Made by a program: the position numbers and the translations under genes. DNA of 64,000 nt, taken from assembly GCA_963797175.1 (NCBI GenBank), contig CAWCOL010000009.1, forward strand, positions 682,001 to 746,000, given 5' to 3'. This DNA is from DATLLN01 sp963797175. GTDB lineage: Bacteria; Actinomycetota; Thermoleophilia; Gaiellales; JAICJC01. The notes under the pieces were generated by a model, which saw only the letters and a program-made list of their open reading frames with translations, searched no databases and was not told the origin of the DNA. Each line of letters opens with the position of its first letter. Within the stretch, counting starts at the first letter, position 1. This document shows positions 32,553 through 40,846 of the stretch, piece after piece.

Positions 32553-34028
32553 TCAGCTGCCGACGACGAGGGAGCCGGTGTGGTCCTGTCCGGCGGTGCG
32601 CCACTGGGCGAACGTCATCTTCTCGCCCAGCCAGAGGAAGCTGTGCGAGTCCGCCGCCGGCACGTGGTACGTGTTGCCTGCGAAGTGGTTGTGGTAGCTG
32701 GTGAACACGGCGTCCTGGCGCGGCTTGTCGGTGTCGCGCGCGCCGGCCACCTGGGAGCCGCTCAGCCACACCTCGTTGCCAGTCACCTTCGCGTTGCGCA
32801 TCAGGTGCGGCCCCAGCGGGCTGACCGGATCGATGCGCTCGTGCTGCTGCAGCATGATCTCGGTTCCCAGGTTGCCACTGACCCTGTTGCCCGAGATGGT
32901 GACGCGCGGGGAGTCCACCACGGTGATGCCGCCTCGACCGTTGTCCTGCACGGTGTTGTCACTGATGGCGACGTCGTAGCCGATCTCCAGGCGGATGCCG
33001 TCCGCGCGGTTCCCCGTCGAGACGTTGTGCGCAACCGTCACCTGGTCGTCGTTCGTGTCCAGCCAGATGCCGGTGCACCAGTTGTCGCTGAACGTGTTGT
33101 TCGTGATCGTCAGGTCGTGGCTGTTGACGAACTTGGAGCCGCCCGCGCCGTCGCAGCCGCCGTGAATCGACCCGAACCGCGCCGCGTCGTTCTCGGTGAT
33201 CGTGCTGCCGTCCACCGTCACGCCGTCGCCCTTGCCGGTGACGCCGAAGGCGCCGTTGCCGGAGACCGTGTCGCCCAGCACCTGGGTGCCCTCCGTGACG
33301 TGGATGCCGGTGACGTGGTTCAGCCGCGCCGTGCTGTTGGAGATCGTCCAGCCGGATCCGTCGGCGTCGATCCCGATTCCCTGCGTCCCCTCGACGGTGA
33401 GACCGTCGATGGTGACGCCGGCGGCGCGCGCCTCGATGCCCCCGTCCGCAAACCCCTGCTCGACCAGGTGGCCCACCGGGTCGGAGCCGAGCGTGATCTT
33501 GTTGGCGTCGTAGTCGATGAAGTACTCGCCGGGGCCGACCACTGAGGAGCCGATGATCGCCCCGTCCACCTTGACGCCGACCTTCCACAGAGGCTCGTTG
33601 TCGATCGAGACATCGTCCGCGTACTGGGCCTGCGGGTAGATCAGCTCGTCCGTGCCCCAGCCGGCGGTGCGGATCGTCGGGCCCTGGGAGCGGTGGTGGG
33701 CGACCCACACCGAGCCGCGACGCGCCCAGCCCTTCACCCGGCGTGCGCCGTCGATGGTCGCACCGGGCGCGCCGATCAGCGTGTCGTTGCGCTGGGGCAG
33801 CAGGGGCTCGGTGACGCGGTAGACGCCGGGGGCGAAGCAGAAGGTGGTCTTGATCGGGTGCGACGCCAGCGCGGCCGCGATGTCGTCCCCCGGAGCGAGC
33901 GGGACGCCGTCGCACTCGGCCGCCGATCCCGGCGCCGCCCCACCCAGGCCGGCAGCGGCGATCATCGCGACGAGCACGGCGATGCGAAGCGCCCACCGGC
34001 GCGGAGCACGACCCGGCTGTGCGTACAT
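32553..34028 (-). CDS. Secreted right-handed beta-helix protein B
   Basis: 491 residues, a clear paralogue of the protein at 23805-25298. Signal peptide RWALRIAVLVAMIAAAGLGG, then GVYRVTEPL, LWKVGVKVDG, VGPGEYFIDYDANKITLGS, and stacked beta-helix units (NNTFSDNWCTGIW, VAHNVSTGNRADGIRLEIG, ISDNTVQDNGRGGIT, ISGNRVSGNLG), then SPLGPHLMRNAKV. It ends FAQWRTAGQDHTGSLVVGS, the same tail as its paralogue. I use ATG 34028, which begins the signal peptide; the longer frame to 34088 overlaps the divergent gene. Probably a surface or secreted carbohydrate-interacting protein. Confidence 0.8.
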   Translation of the reverse strand: MYAQPGRAPRRWALRIAVLVAMIAAAGLGGAAPGSAAECDGVPLAPGDDIAAALASHPIKTTFCFAPGVYRVTEPLLPQRNDTLIGAPGATIDGARRVKGWARRGSVWVAHHRSQGPTIRTAGWGTDELIYPQAQYADDVSIDNEPLWKVGVKVDGAIIGSSVVGPGEYFIDYDANKITLGSDPVGHLVEQGFADGGIEARAAGVTIDGLTVEGTQGIGIDADGSGWTISNSTARLNHVTGIHVTEGTQVLGDTVSGNGAFGVTGKGDGVTVDGSTITENDAARFGSIHGGCDGAGGSKFVNSHDLTITNNTFSDNWCTGIWLDTNDDQVTVAHNVSTGNRADGIRLEIGYDVAISDNTVQDNGRGGITVVDSPRVTISGNRVSGNLGTEIMLQQHERIDPVSPLGPHLMRNAKVTGNEVWLSGSQVAGARDTDKPRQDAVFTSYHNHFAGNTYHVPAADSHSFLWLGEKMTFAQWRTAGQDHTGSLVVGS

Positions 34029-34043
34029 GTTCGACACCCCCAG

Positions 34044-34053
34044 TACGATTGTA
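34044..34053. promoter_or_regulatory. Overlapping divergent -10 boxes
   Basis: TACGATTGTA reads TACGAT on the plus strand and TACAAT on the minus strand. The minus-strand box is 19 nt before ATG 34028 of the beta-helix gene. It is embedded in GTAC-GATT-GTAC (34043-34054). A shared bidirectional promoter is likely. Confidence 0.45.
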
Positions 34054-34074
34054 CCGATCCACGACGGCTCCGTG

Positions 34075-34080
34075 TAGCGT
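34075..34080 (+). promoter_or_regulatory. -10 box, leaderless type
   Basis: TAGCGT, 6 nt before the ATG at 34087 of the MetE-like gene. Confidence 0.45.
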
Positions 34081-34086
34081 GCGGTC

Positions 34087-35121
34087 ATGGCGACGCTGCC
34101 CGACGCGCTTCCGACGAGCCTGGTCGGCTCGTACGCGCAGCCCGAGTGGCTGATCGACCGCGACCGTCTCCGTCACCGCTTCCCGCCCCGCGTGCGGGCG
34201 ACCGAGCTGTGGCGGATCGACCCGCGGTACCTGGAGGAGGCGCAGGACGACGCGACGCTGGCCGCGATCCACGACCAGGAGCGGGCCGGGCTCGACATCA
34301 TCACCGACGGGGAGATGCGCCGCGAGAGCTACTCCAACCGGTTCGCCACCGCGCTGGCGGGCGTGGACATCGACAACCCCGGCACCGCGCTCGACCGCAG
34401 CGGCGAGCCCAATCCCGTGCCGCGGGTGGTTGGGCCGGTCGAGCGCCGCCACTCCGTGCAGGTGCGTGACGTCCGGTTCCTGCGCGCCCACACCGGCCGC
34501 ACGATCAAGATCACCGTTCCCGGCCCGTTCACGATGTCGCAGCAGGCCCAGAACGACTTCTACCCGGACGAGGCGGAGCTGGCCCTGGCCTACGCGGCGG
34601 CGGTCAACGCCGAGATCGCCGAACTGTTCGCCGCCGGGGCGGACATCGTCCAGATCGACGAGCCCTATATGCAGGCGCGGCCCGAGAAGGCGCGGGCGTT
34701 CGGCGTCGCGGCCCTGCAGCGCGCGCTCGACGGCATCACCGGCACCACCGCCGTCCACATCTGCTTCGGCTACGCCGCGATCATCCACGGCCGGCCGGAG
34801 GCGTACTCGTTCCTGCCGGAGCTGGCCGCCTGCTCGTGCGACCAGGTGTCGATCGAGACCGCCCAGTCGGGCATCGACACCGCCGTCATCGCCGCGCTGC
34901 CCGGCAAGCGCATCATCCTGGGCGTGATCGACCTCGAGGATCCCACCGTCGAGTCGCCCGACACGGTCGCCGCCCGGATCCGCCGGGCCCTGCCGCACAA
35001 GCGGCCGGAGGAGCTGGTCGCCGCACCGGACTGCGGCATGAAGTACCTGCCGCGTGACGTCGCCTACGGCAAGCTGGAGTCGCTGGTCGCGGGCGCCGCG
35101 GCGGTGCGCTCCGAGGCCTGA
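34087..35121 (+). CDS. MetE C-terminal-domain-like methyltransferase
   Basis: 344 residues, a TIM barrel like the catalytic half of cobalamin-independent methionine synthase. Landmarks: TSLVGSYAQPEWL at the N-terminus, GLDIITDGEMRRESY, KITVPGPFTMSQQ, IVQIDEPYM, the zinc ligand region VHICFGY (His and Cys) and the second Cys in APDCGMKYLPR. The N-terminal barrel of full-length MetE (about 750 residues in total) is absent. Such short versions use other methyl donors or act on other thiols; reaction not assigned. Stands alone, divergent from the beta-helix gene. Confidence 0.82.
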   Translation: MATLPDALPTSLVGSYAQPEWLIDRDRLRHRFPPRVRATELWRIDPRYLEEAQDDATLAAIHDQERAGLDIITDGEMRRESYSNRFATALAGVDIDNPGTALDRSGEPNPVPRVVGPVERRHSVQVRDVRFLRAHTGRTIKITVPGPFTMSQQAQNDFYPDEAELALAYAAAVNAEIAELFAAGADIVQIDEPYMQARPEKARAFGVAALQRALDGITGTTAVHICFGYAAIIHGRPEAYSFLPELAACSCDQVSIETAQSGIDTAVIAALPGKRIILGVIDLEDPTVESPDTVAARIRRALPHKRPEELVAAPDCGMKYLPRDVAYGKLESLVAGAAAVRSEA

Positions 35122-35178
35122 CGCTCACCCGCAGCGGTTCGCGGAACGCGGCGCACAGACCGGTTTCGAGGAGGTGGC

Positions 35179-35184
35179 TAGAGT
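35179..35184 (+). promoter_or_regulatory. -10 box, leaderless type
   Basis: TAGAGT, 6 nt before ATG 35191; GAGGAGG lies 15 nt before the ATG, too far for an ordinary SD. Confidence 0.35.
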
Positions 35185-35190
35185 CCGGGT

Positions 35191-35376
35191 ATGCCGCGTG
35201 CGATCAACCGCCAGATCGTCCTGCTCAGCGTGCTGCTCTGCCTCGAGGTCGGCGCCACGATGATGGCGATGCGGCGGGACCCGGTCGATCGCTTCCGCGC
35301 AGCCTGCGTCGCCGGCCTGGTGTGGGTCGTGTCCCGCCGGATCGACCCCGTGCGGCGCCCCGACCGGCTCGCGTAA
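35191..35376 (+). CDS. Small hydrophobic protein
   Basis: 61 residues: MPRAINRQIVLLSVLLCLEV begins one membrane helix (8-27), and a second weaker hydrophobic stretch is at 37-48, with positive residues at both ends. No family recognised. It has a TAGAGT box 6 nt before the ATG, like several well supported genes of the window, which is the main reason to keep it. Confidence 0.4.
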   Translation: MPRAINRQIVLLSVLLCLEVGATMMAMRRDPVDRFRAACVAGLVWVVSRRIDPVRRPDRLA

Positions 35377-35413
35377 CCAGCCGAGACACCGATGGCGGCG
35401 CACACCTGGCGCA

Positions 35414-36874
35414 TCAGGCGCGCACCGCCTCGGCGGCCGACGCCCGCACCCGGGCACCGAGCAGCAGGAACAGGGCACAGAGGGCGACGATCGCCGCGAC
35501 CGGCGAGAGCACGACCAGCTCGAACGCCATCCGGTCGCCCTCGAAGCCGGCCGGCAGAGAGGCGTCGGGGTGAGCGGTGCCGATGCCCGGCCAGAGCAGG
35601 CTGAGTGCCGCGACCAGCGACCAGCCGGTCGAGGCCAGGCCGACGATCCAGGCGGTGGCCGTCCCGCCCGGCGCCCGGAACGGCCGGTCGAGGCGCGCAT
35701 GTGAGTAGCGCAGCCGGATGAAGGCCGGGAAGATGAACAGGTAGGCGAGGACGATCAGCGAGATCGAGACCGTCAACGCAGCCGAGAAGTAGCGCTGGCC
35801 GTCGCCCTGGGTGACGACGACCGCAGCGACCATCGTCGCCAGCGCGGCGGCTCCCGACACCAGCGCCATCACGACAGGCACGCCGGTGCGGCTGCTGATG
35901 CGTCCCAGCACCGCCGGCCCACCGCCGTCGAGGCATGCCGCGGCCTGGGCCCGACCGGCGCCCATGATCCAGGCTGAGCCGCTCGCGAGCAGCACCCAGA
36001 GGAACAGCGCAGCCATCGCCATCCCCAGCGCGTGCGCCGCGCCGCCGTACACGGTGAAGACCGCGCTCATCGCGTCGATCAGCCCGTGCAACGACGAGAT
36101 CTGGCCCTGGGGCAGCACGAACAGGATGGCCAGGATGGGGATGCCGTACATCAGCGCCTGCGCGATCCCCGCGCGCAGGATCGCGGCCGGGATGTCACGC
36201 CTGGGGTTCACCATCTCCTCGCCGGCGGTCGCCGGCAGCTCGATCCCGACGAAGCTGTAGAGCAGCACCGGGACGACCATCACGAACACCGTCATCCCCG
36301 GTGCGAAGTCCGCCAGGGCGAGCCCATGGACGCCGTGCTGGGCGCCGTACAGGCCCACCGAGAACGTGAAGACGCACAGCAGCACGATCTGCCCGATCGC
36401 GCCGCTGGACGGCACCCACTTGCCGTAGCGCAGCGGGGCGACGGCCGCAAGCGTCGCCCCGCATACGAAGACGGCGCCGAACGCCAGCGTGCCAGCGACG
36501 GCGAGGTCGGTGAAGAACCGCTCCCACACCGAGACCGCGACGATCGTCACCGAGCCGCCCAGCCACATCGGCGTGCCCGCCCAGTAGAGCAGCGAGGTGA
36601 GGGCGGCCGCCGGCCGGCCGAACGCCATCCGCACCCACACGTACGCGCCTCCCTCGTCGGGGATCGCCGCCCCCAGCTCGGCGCTCGCCAGCGCCGACGG
36701 GATGAAGAACGTCACGAACAGAATCGCGAGCCAGGTGAACGCCTGCTCGCCGCCGATCGCGATCGCCCCCAGCGTGTCCACCACGACCATCGCCGACATC
36801 AGGAACAGCACCGTGTCGAGGCGTCGCAGCTCGCGGCGCAGGCGGGACTTCTGCTCGACGGCGGCTGCGGTCAT
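35414..36874 (-). CDS. APC-family amino acid permease
   Basis: 486 residues with about 12 to 13 membrane helices. The N-terminus has the family pattern LDTVLFLMSAMVVVDTLGAIA and the consensus EGGAYVWVRMAFG in helix 2-3, followed by LLYSFVGIELPATAGEEMVNPRRDIPAAI in helix 6. Cytoplasmic membrane transporter for amino acids or amines, direction and substrate unknown. The N-terminal 20 residues are charged and cytosolic. It diverges from the SARP gene with 65 nt between, so regulation by that regulator is possible but only inferred from position. Confidence 0.88.
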   Translation of the reverse strand: MTAAAVEQKSRLRRELRRLDTVLFLMSAMVVVDTLGAIAIGGEQAFTWLAILFVTFFIPSALASAELGAAIPDEGGAYVWVRMAFGRPAAALTSLLYWAGTPMWLGGSVTIVAVSVWERFFTDLAVAGTLAFGAVFVCGATLAAVAPLRYGKWVPSSGAIGQIVLLCVFTFSVGLYGAQHGVHGLALADFAPGMTVFVMVVPVLLYSFVGIELPATAGEEMVNPRRDIPAAILRAGIAQALMYGIPILAILFVLPQGQISSLHGLIDAMSAVFTVYGGAAHALGMAMAALFLWVLLASGSAWIMGAGRAQAAACLDGGGPAVLGRISSRTGVPVVMALVSGAAALATMVAAVVVTQGDGQRYFSAALTVSISLIVLAYLFIFPAFIRLRYSHARLDRPFRAPGGTATAWIVGLASTGWSLVAALSLLWPGIGTAHPDASLPAGFEGDRMAFELVVLSPVAAIVALCALFLLLGARVRASAAEAVRA

Positions 36875-36922
36875 GGGCCGACCATCGCCGGGAGCGCTTT
36901 CAGACCGCTTTCACCGCCCCGG

Positions 36923-36928
36923 TATCCT
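36923..36928 (+). promoter_or_regulatory. -10 box of the SARP gene
   Basis: TATCCT, 11 nt before GTG 36940; leader of only a few nt expected. Confidence 0.4.
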
Positions 36929-36939
36929 CAGCCACAGCG

Positions 36940-39900
36940 GTGATCGCCGAGTTCCGCATCCTCGGGCCGGTGGAAGTCGGCCTCGGTTCGGCCAGCGCCG
37001 ACCTGGCGGGCGGAAGGGTGCGGGCACTGCTCTGCCTGCTGCTCGTGCACCGGGGCGCGGTCGTCCCCGCCGACGCGATCGTGGACGCACTGTGGGACGA
37101 CCGGCCGCCCGCCAACGCGCCCAACGCCGTGCAGGTGGTCGTCTCGCGGCTGCGGAGGGCGATCGGCGCCGGGCTCGTCGTCACGCACGGCACCGGCTAC
37201 CAGGTCGCGCTCGAGCCCGGCGCGCTCGACGCCGACCGGTTTGCCGGGCTGCTCGACCGGGGTCGCGACGAGCGGGCCGGGAAGCGGCCCGCCGAGGCAG
37301 GCGCCACGCTGCGCGCAGCCGAGGCCCTGTGGCGCGGGCCCGCCCTGGCGGACGTCCGCGACGCGGCCTTCGCACGGGCGGAGATCGCCCGGCTGGAAGC
37401 GCTGCGCCGGGAGTGCATCGCCGAGCGGATCGAGGCCGACCTCGAGGCCGGCGCCGCGGCCGGCATGGTGGCCGGCGAGCTGCAGGCGCTCCTGCGCGAC
37501 CATCCGCACGACGAGCGGCTGTGGCGGCTGCTGATGCTCGCGCTGTACCGCGCGGGCCGGCCCGCGGACGCGCTCGCCGCCTACCGGGAGGCGCGCCGGT
37601 CGCTGCTCGACGGCCTCGGCCTGGAGCCGTCGCCCGAGCTGCGCACGCTGGAGGCCGAGATCCTGCGCCACGACGTCGCCGCTCCGGCCACCGCCCGCGA
37701 GTCCTCGGACGAGGTGCGGCGCCAGGTCACCTGCGTCTACACGCGCCTGGCGGCCGCGGACGCCGACCCGGAGGCCCTGCGCGCGGCCGCGGGTGCGCAC
37801 CATGCCGCTGCACGGGCGAGCGCGCTGCGCCACGGCGGCGACATCGCTCAGCTCCGGCCCGACGGCGCGCTGCTCGTCTTCGGCTCGGCGATGGCCCACG
37901 AGGACGACCCCCTGCGGGCCGTCCGGGCCGCCCTCGAGATCGCTGCCGCGCGGGCCGAAGCCTGCTGCGTGGGCGTGGCCACGGGGGTCGTGGTGACGTC
38001 CGGGAGGCCGGGCGATCCGGCGGTGTTCGGGCGCCCGGCGACCGAGGCCGCGGCCATCGCGGATGAGCCCGGGGCCGTGCTGCTGGCGGTGTCCACCCGC
38101 GAGCTGGTCGAGCACGCCGCGCGCGGCGGCGACCGTCCGGGAGGGCGCTACCGGGTCGAGCACGTCGCCGACGACGCGCCCGCAATCACCCGCAGCCTGG
38201 GCCGGCCGCTTGTGGGGCGCGACGAGGAGCTTGCGGCGCTGCGGGCCGCGTACGGCCGGGCGCGCGATCGGCGGGCCTGGGTACGCGCGACCGTCGTCGG
38301 CGAGCCGGGCATCGGCAAGTCGCGGATGGCCGCTGAGCTGCACACGCGCCTGTCCGAGGCGACGGTGCTCGCCGGGAGCTGTCCGCCGTACGGAGAGGGC
38401 ACCACGTACCGTCCGCTGCGGGAGGCGATCCTCGACCTCTGCGCGGGCCGACCGGTCACCGCCCTCGCAGAGGTCGCCGGCGTCGACGAGGCGGTGGCCG
38501 CCCGGGTGGCCACGGCGATCGGCCTCGGCCCCGCGCCCGCCGGCGGGGACGACCCGGCGTGGGCCGTCCGGCGGCTGCTGACGGCGATCGCGGGGGATGC
38601 TCCCGTCGCGCTGATCGTGGACGACATCCAGTGGGCGCAGCCCGGGCTGCTCGACCTGCTCGACGAGGTCACGGCCGAGGGCGAGGCCGGCGCCGGCGGG
38701 CTGCTCGTCTGCCTGGCCCGTCCGGAACTGCTCGACGCCCGCCCCGATTGGCCCGGCCGCGGACAGGACGACGTCCTGATCGACCTGCGACCGCTGACGC
38801 CCGCCCAGAGCCGCGCGCTGCTGGACTCGGTGGGCAGCGCCGCCCTGGACGACCCGGCGCGATCGCGGATCGCCGAGGTCGCCTCCGGCAACCCGCTCTT
38901 CCTGGAACAGCTCGCCTCCTATGCCGAGGAGCATGCGGCCGAGAGCGCTCTGCCCCCCGCGCTCAAGTCGCTGCTGGCCGCGCGGCTCGACCTGCTCGAT
39001 CCGGCCGAGCGCGCGGTGCTCTGCTACGGCGCGGTCGCCGGCGACGGGTTCGCGGCCGCGTCGGTTCACGCGCTCGCCGAGGGAGCGCCGGCCGCCGAGA
39101 TCGACGCGGCGTGCGCATCGCTGGCGGCCCGCAACCTGCTGGCCGGCGATGTCGAGCTGCGGTTCCGCCACGCGCTGATCCGGGAGGCGGCGTACCGGTC
39201 GCTGTCCAAGGCGGCGCGTGCGCGCCTGCACGAGCGCCGTGCGTCCTGGCTGGCCGAGCACCGAGACGACCGCGCCGACGCCGACGCCGCGATCGCCTTC
39301 CAGCTCGAGCGCGCCCACCGCTGCGCGCACGAGATCGGCGCTGCCGGCGAGGACATCCTCGCGGCTCGCGCCCGCACGGCGCTCGCAACCGCCGCGCGCA
39401 CGGCCCACCGCAGCGGCGACCTGCCCGGCGAGATCGCGCTGCTCGACCGCGCCAGCGGTCTTCCGGGCGCGGGCGGCGCGGAGCGGTGCGAACTGTTGCC
39501 CCTGCTGGCGGCCGCGCTGTTCGCAGCGGGGTCGTTCGACCGCGCCACCACCGTGGCGGACGAGGCGGTGAGGCTGGGCGGCGAGCTCGGACTCGAGCGA
39601 GCCCGGGTCCGCGGGCTCGTCGAACGGGAGCGGCTGCGCGTCTACCAGGGCCAGGCGACGCTCGACGTCGCGGCGTCGCTCCGCGCGGTGGACAGCGTGC
39701 TGGCGACGCTGGAGCGGCTGGGCGACGACCTCGGCATCGCCAGGGCCCACTACCTGCGCGCCGAGCTGGCGTGGATGCAGGGCGATCCCGAGGCCGGCGG
39801 AGCGTCGGCCGAGCGGATGCTCGAGCACGGCCGCCGCGCCGGCAGCGGCTTCGAGGCCGCGGCCGCCGTCGGGTTCATGGCCTGGACGCTGGTGCAGGGG

Positions 39901-40593
39901 CTGACCCCCGTCGCCGAGGGTCTCGAACGCTGCGACGAGCTGGCCGAGCGCTTCGCACGCGACCGCGTTGCGACCCTCGAGGTGGCGGGATTCCGCTCCG
40001 TCCTCTCGGCGATGAATGGGCACATCGAGGATGCGCGGGAACGGATGGCGTGGTCGCGCGCCGGGCTGGACGGCATCGGGCTGACGCAGGCCAGCGCGTC
40101 CATGGCGCTCTTCGCCGCGCAGCTCGAGCAGCTGGCGGGCGACCCGGCCGCCGCCGAGCGCGCGGTGCGCGACGCCGACCGGATCACCCAGCGCACCGGC
40201 GACCGCTGGTTCCAGTCCACCGTGCGCGTGGATCTGGCCCACGCGCTGCTGCGCCAGGGGACGGGCGATGCTGCGGCGGCCGTGCTGGCGATCGACGAGA
40301 TTCCGGCGCCCGCCGACGCGGAGTGGGTGATCAAGCGTCACGCGGCCCGCGCGCTGCTCGCCTCCGCCGAAGACGATCACGGCCACGCGGTCGCCGAGGC
40401 ACGGGCGGCGGCGGCCGCCGCGGATGCGACCGCCATGCTGACGTTCCGCGCCGACGCCCATGCCGCGCTGGCCGAGGTGCTGCGGGCGGCCGGTGACCCG
40501 ACCGGCGCGGCGGACGCGTCGACGGCGGCGCGGCGGCTGCACGAGGCCAAGGGAAACGTCGCGGCGCTGGCGCGCCCGGTCAGCCGGCGGTGA
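36940..40593 (+). CDS. Giant SARP/BTAD regulator with dead cyclase-like and ATPase domains
   Basis: 1217 residues. Order: OmpR-type winged-helix DNA-binding domain (1-90; AEFRILGPVEVG, LVVTHGTGYQVALEPG), BTAD helical domain (95-245; LYRAGRPADALAAYREARRSLLDGLGLEPSPEL), a cyclase-like domain (about 260-400) where the metal aspartates are lost (VYTRLAA for FADL; LRPDGALLVFGSA for the FIGDA region), then an AAA/STAND ATPase with P-loop GEPGIGKS near residue 453 and Walker B LIVDDIQWAQ, and a long alpha-helical TPR-like tail (about 790-1200). A transcriptional activator whose ATPase/TPR part probably binds signals. Start GTG has a TATCCT box 11 nt upstream. Confidence 0.86.
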   Translation: MIAEFRILGPVEVGLGSASADLAGGRVRALLCLLLVHRGAVVPADAIVDALWDDRPPANAPNAVQVVVSRLRRAIGAGLVVTHGTGYQVALEPGALDADRFAGLLDRGRDERAGKRPAEAGATLRAAEALWRGPALADVRDAAFARAEIARLEALRRECIAERIEADLEAGAAAGMVAGELQALLRDHPHDERLWRLLMLALYRAGRPADALAAYREARRSLLDGLGLEPSPELRTLEAEILRHDVAAPATARESSDEVRRQVTCVYTRLAAADADPEALRAAAGAHHAAARASALRHGGDIAQLRPDGALLVFGSAMAHEDDPLRAVRAALEIAAARAEACCVGVATGVVVTSGRPGDPAVFGRPATEAAAIADEPGAVLLAVSTRELVEHAARGGDRPGGRYRVEHVADDAPAITRSLGRPLVGRDEELAALRAAYGRARDRRAWVRATVVGEPGIGKSRMAAELHTRLSEATVLAGSCPPYGEGTTYRPLREAILDLCAGRPVTALAEVAGVDEAVAARVATAIGLGPAPAGGDDPAWAVRRLLTAIAGDAPVALIVDDIQWAQPGLLDLLDEVTAEGEAGAGGLLVCLARPELLDARPDWPGRGQDDVLIDLRPLTPAQSRALLDSVGSAALDDPARSRIAEVASGNPLFLEQLASYAEEHAAESALPPALKSLLAARLDLLDPAERAVLCYGAVAGDGFAAASVHALAEGAPAAEIDAACASLAARNLLAGDVELRFRHALIREAAYRSLSKAARARLHERRASWLAEHRDDRADADAAIAFQLERAHRCAHEIGAAGEDILAARARTALATAARTAHRSGDLPGEIALLDRASGLPGAGGAERCELLPLLAAALFAAGSFDRATTVADEAVRLGGELGLERARVRGLVERERLRVYQGQATLDVAASLRAVDSVLATLERLGDDLGIARAHYLRAELAWMQGDPEAGGASAERMLEHGRRAGSGFEAAAAVGFMAWTLVQGLTPVAEGLERCDELAERFARDRVATLEVAGFRSVLSAMNGHIEDARERMAWSRAGLDGIGLTQASASMALFAAQLEQLAGDPAAAERAVRDADRITQRTGDRWFQSTVRVDLAHALLRQGTGDAAAAVLAIDEIPAPADAEWVIKRHAARALLASAEDDHGHAVAEARAAAAAADATAMLTFRADAHAALAEVLRAAGDPTGAADASTAARRLHEAKGNVAALARPVSRR

Positions 40594-40795
40594 CCCGGAG
40601 CGAGTGGTCGCCAACGCTGACGACGTCGCCGGGGTGCAGCTGGCGGCCGCGGCGCGCCTCCGGCTCGCCGTTGACCAGCACCCCGCCCTCCGCCAGCAGC
40701 ATGCGCACGTCGGAGCCGGCGTCGACCACGCCGGCCAGCTTCAGCAGCGGGCCCAGGCGGATCATGTCGCCACGGATGCGAACGTCCTCCGGCAT
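40580..40795 (-). CDS. Small S4-domain RNA-binding protein (YbcJ/YaaA-like)
   Basis: 71 residues, a single S4 fold: RLGPLLKLAGVVDAGSDVRMLL followed by GGVLVNGEPEARRGRQLHPGDVV, as in COG2501 proteins. Binds structured RNA, probably rRNA or tRNA. ATG 40795 has TACCCT 8 nt upstream. It overlaps the 3' end of the SARP gene by 14 nt on the opposite strand. A second, unrelated S4 protein (Hsp15-like) is at 13693-14085. Confidence 0.8.
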   Translation of the reverse strand: MPEDVRIRGDMIRLGPLLKLAGVVDAGSDVRMLLAEGGVLVNGEPEARRGRQLHPGDVVSVGDHSLRVTAG

Positions 40796-40803
40796 GCCGC
40801 CGT

Positions 40804-40809
40804 AGGGTA
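40804..40809 (-). promoter_or_regulatory. -10 box, leaderless type
   Basis: TACCCT read leftwards, 8 nt before ATG 40795. Divergent from the TACCCT at 40828-40833. Confidence 0.45.
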
Positions 40810-40827
40810 GTAGTCCCTGGCCGCTGG

Positions 40828-40833
40828 TACCCT
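40828..40833 (+). promoter_or_regulatory. -10 box of the MEDS/ATPase gene
   Basis: TACCCT. A TTG codon 1 nt downstream (40835) would lie before the transcript start, so GTG 40847, 13 nt downstream, is the better start. Confidence 0.45.
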
Positions 40834-40846
40834 CTTGGACGAGACC

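Noticed and set aside
36928..40614. A 1228-codon open frame antisense to the SARP gene
   Set aside because: No recognisable domain; the strand reads as His/Arg/Gln-rich shadow of a high-GC gene, while the plus strand has clear domains.
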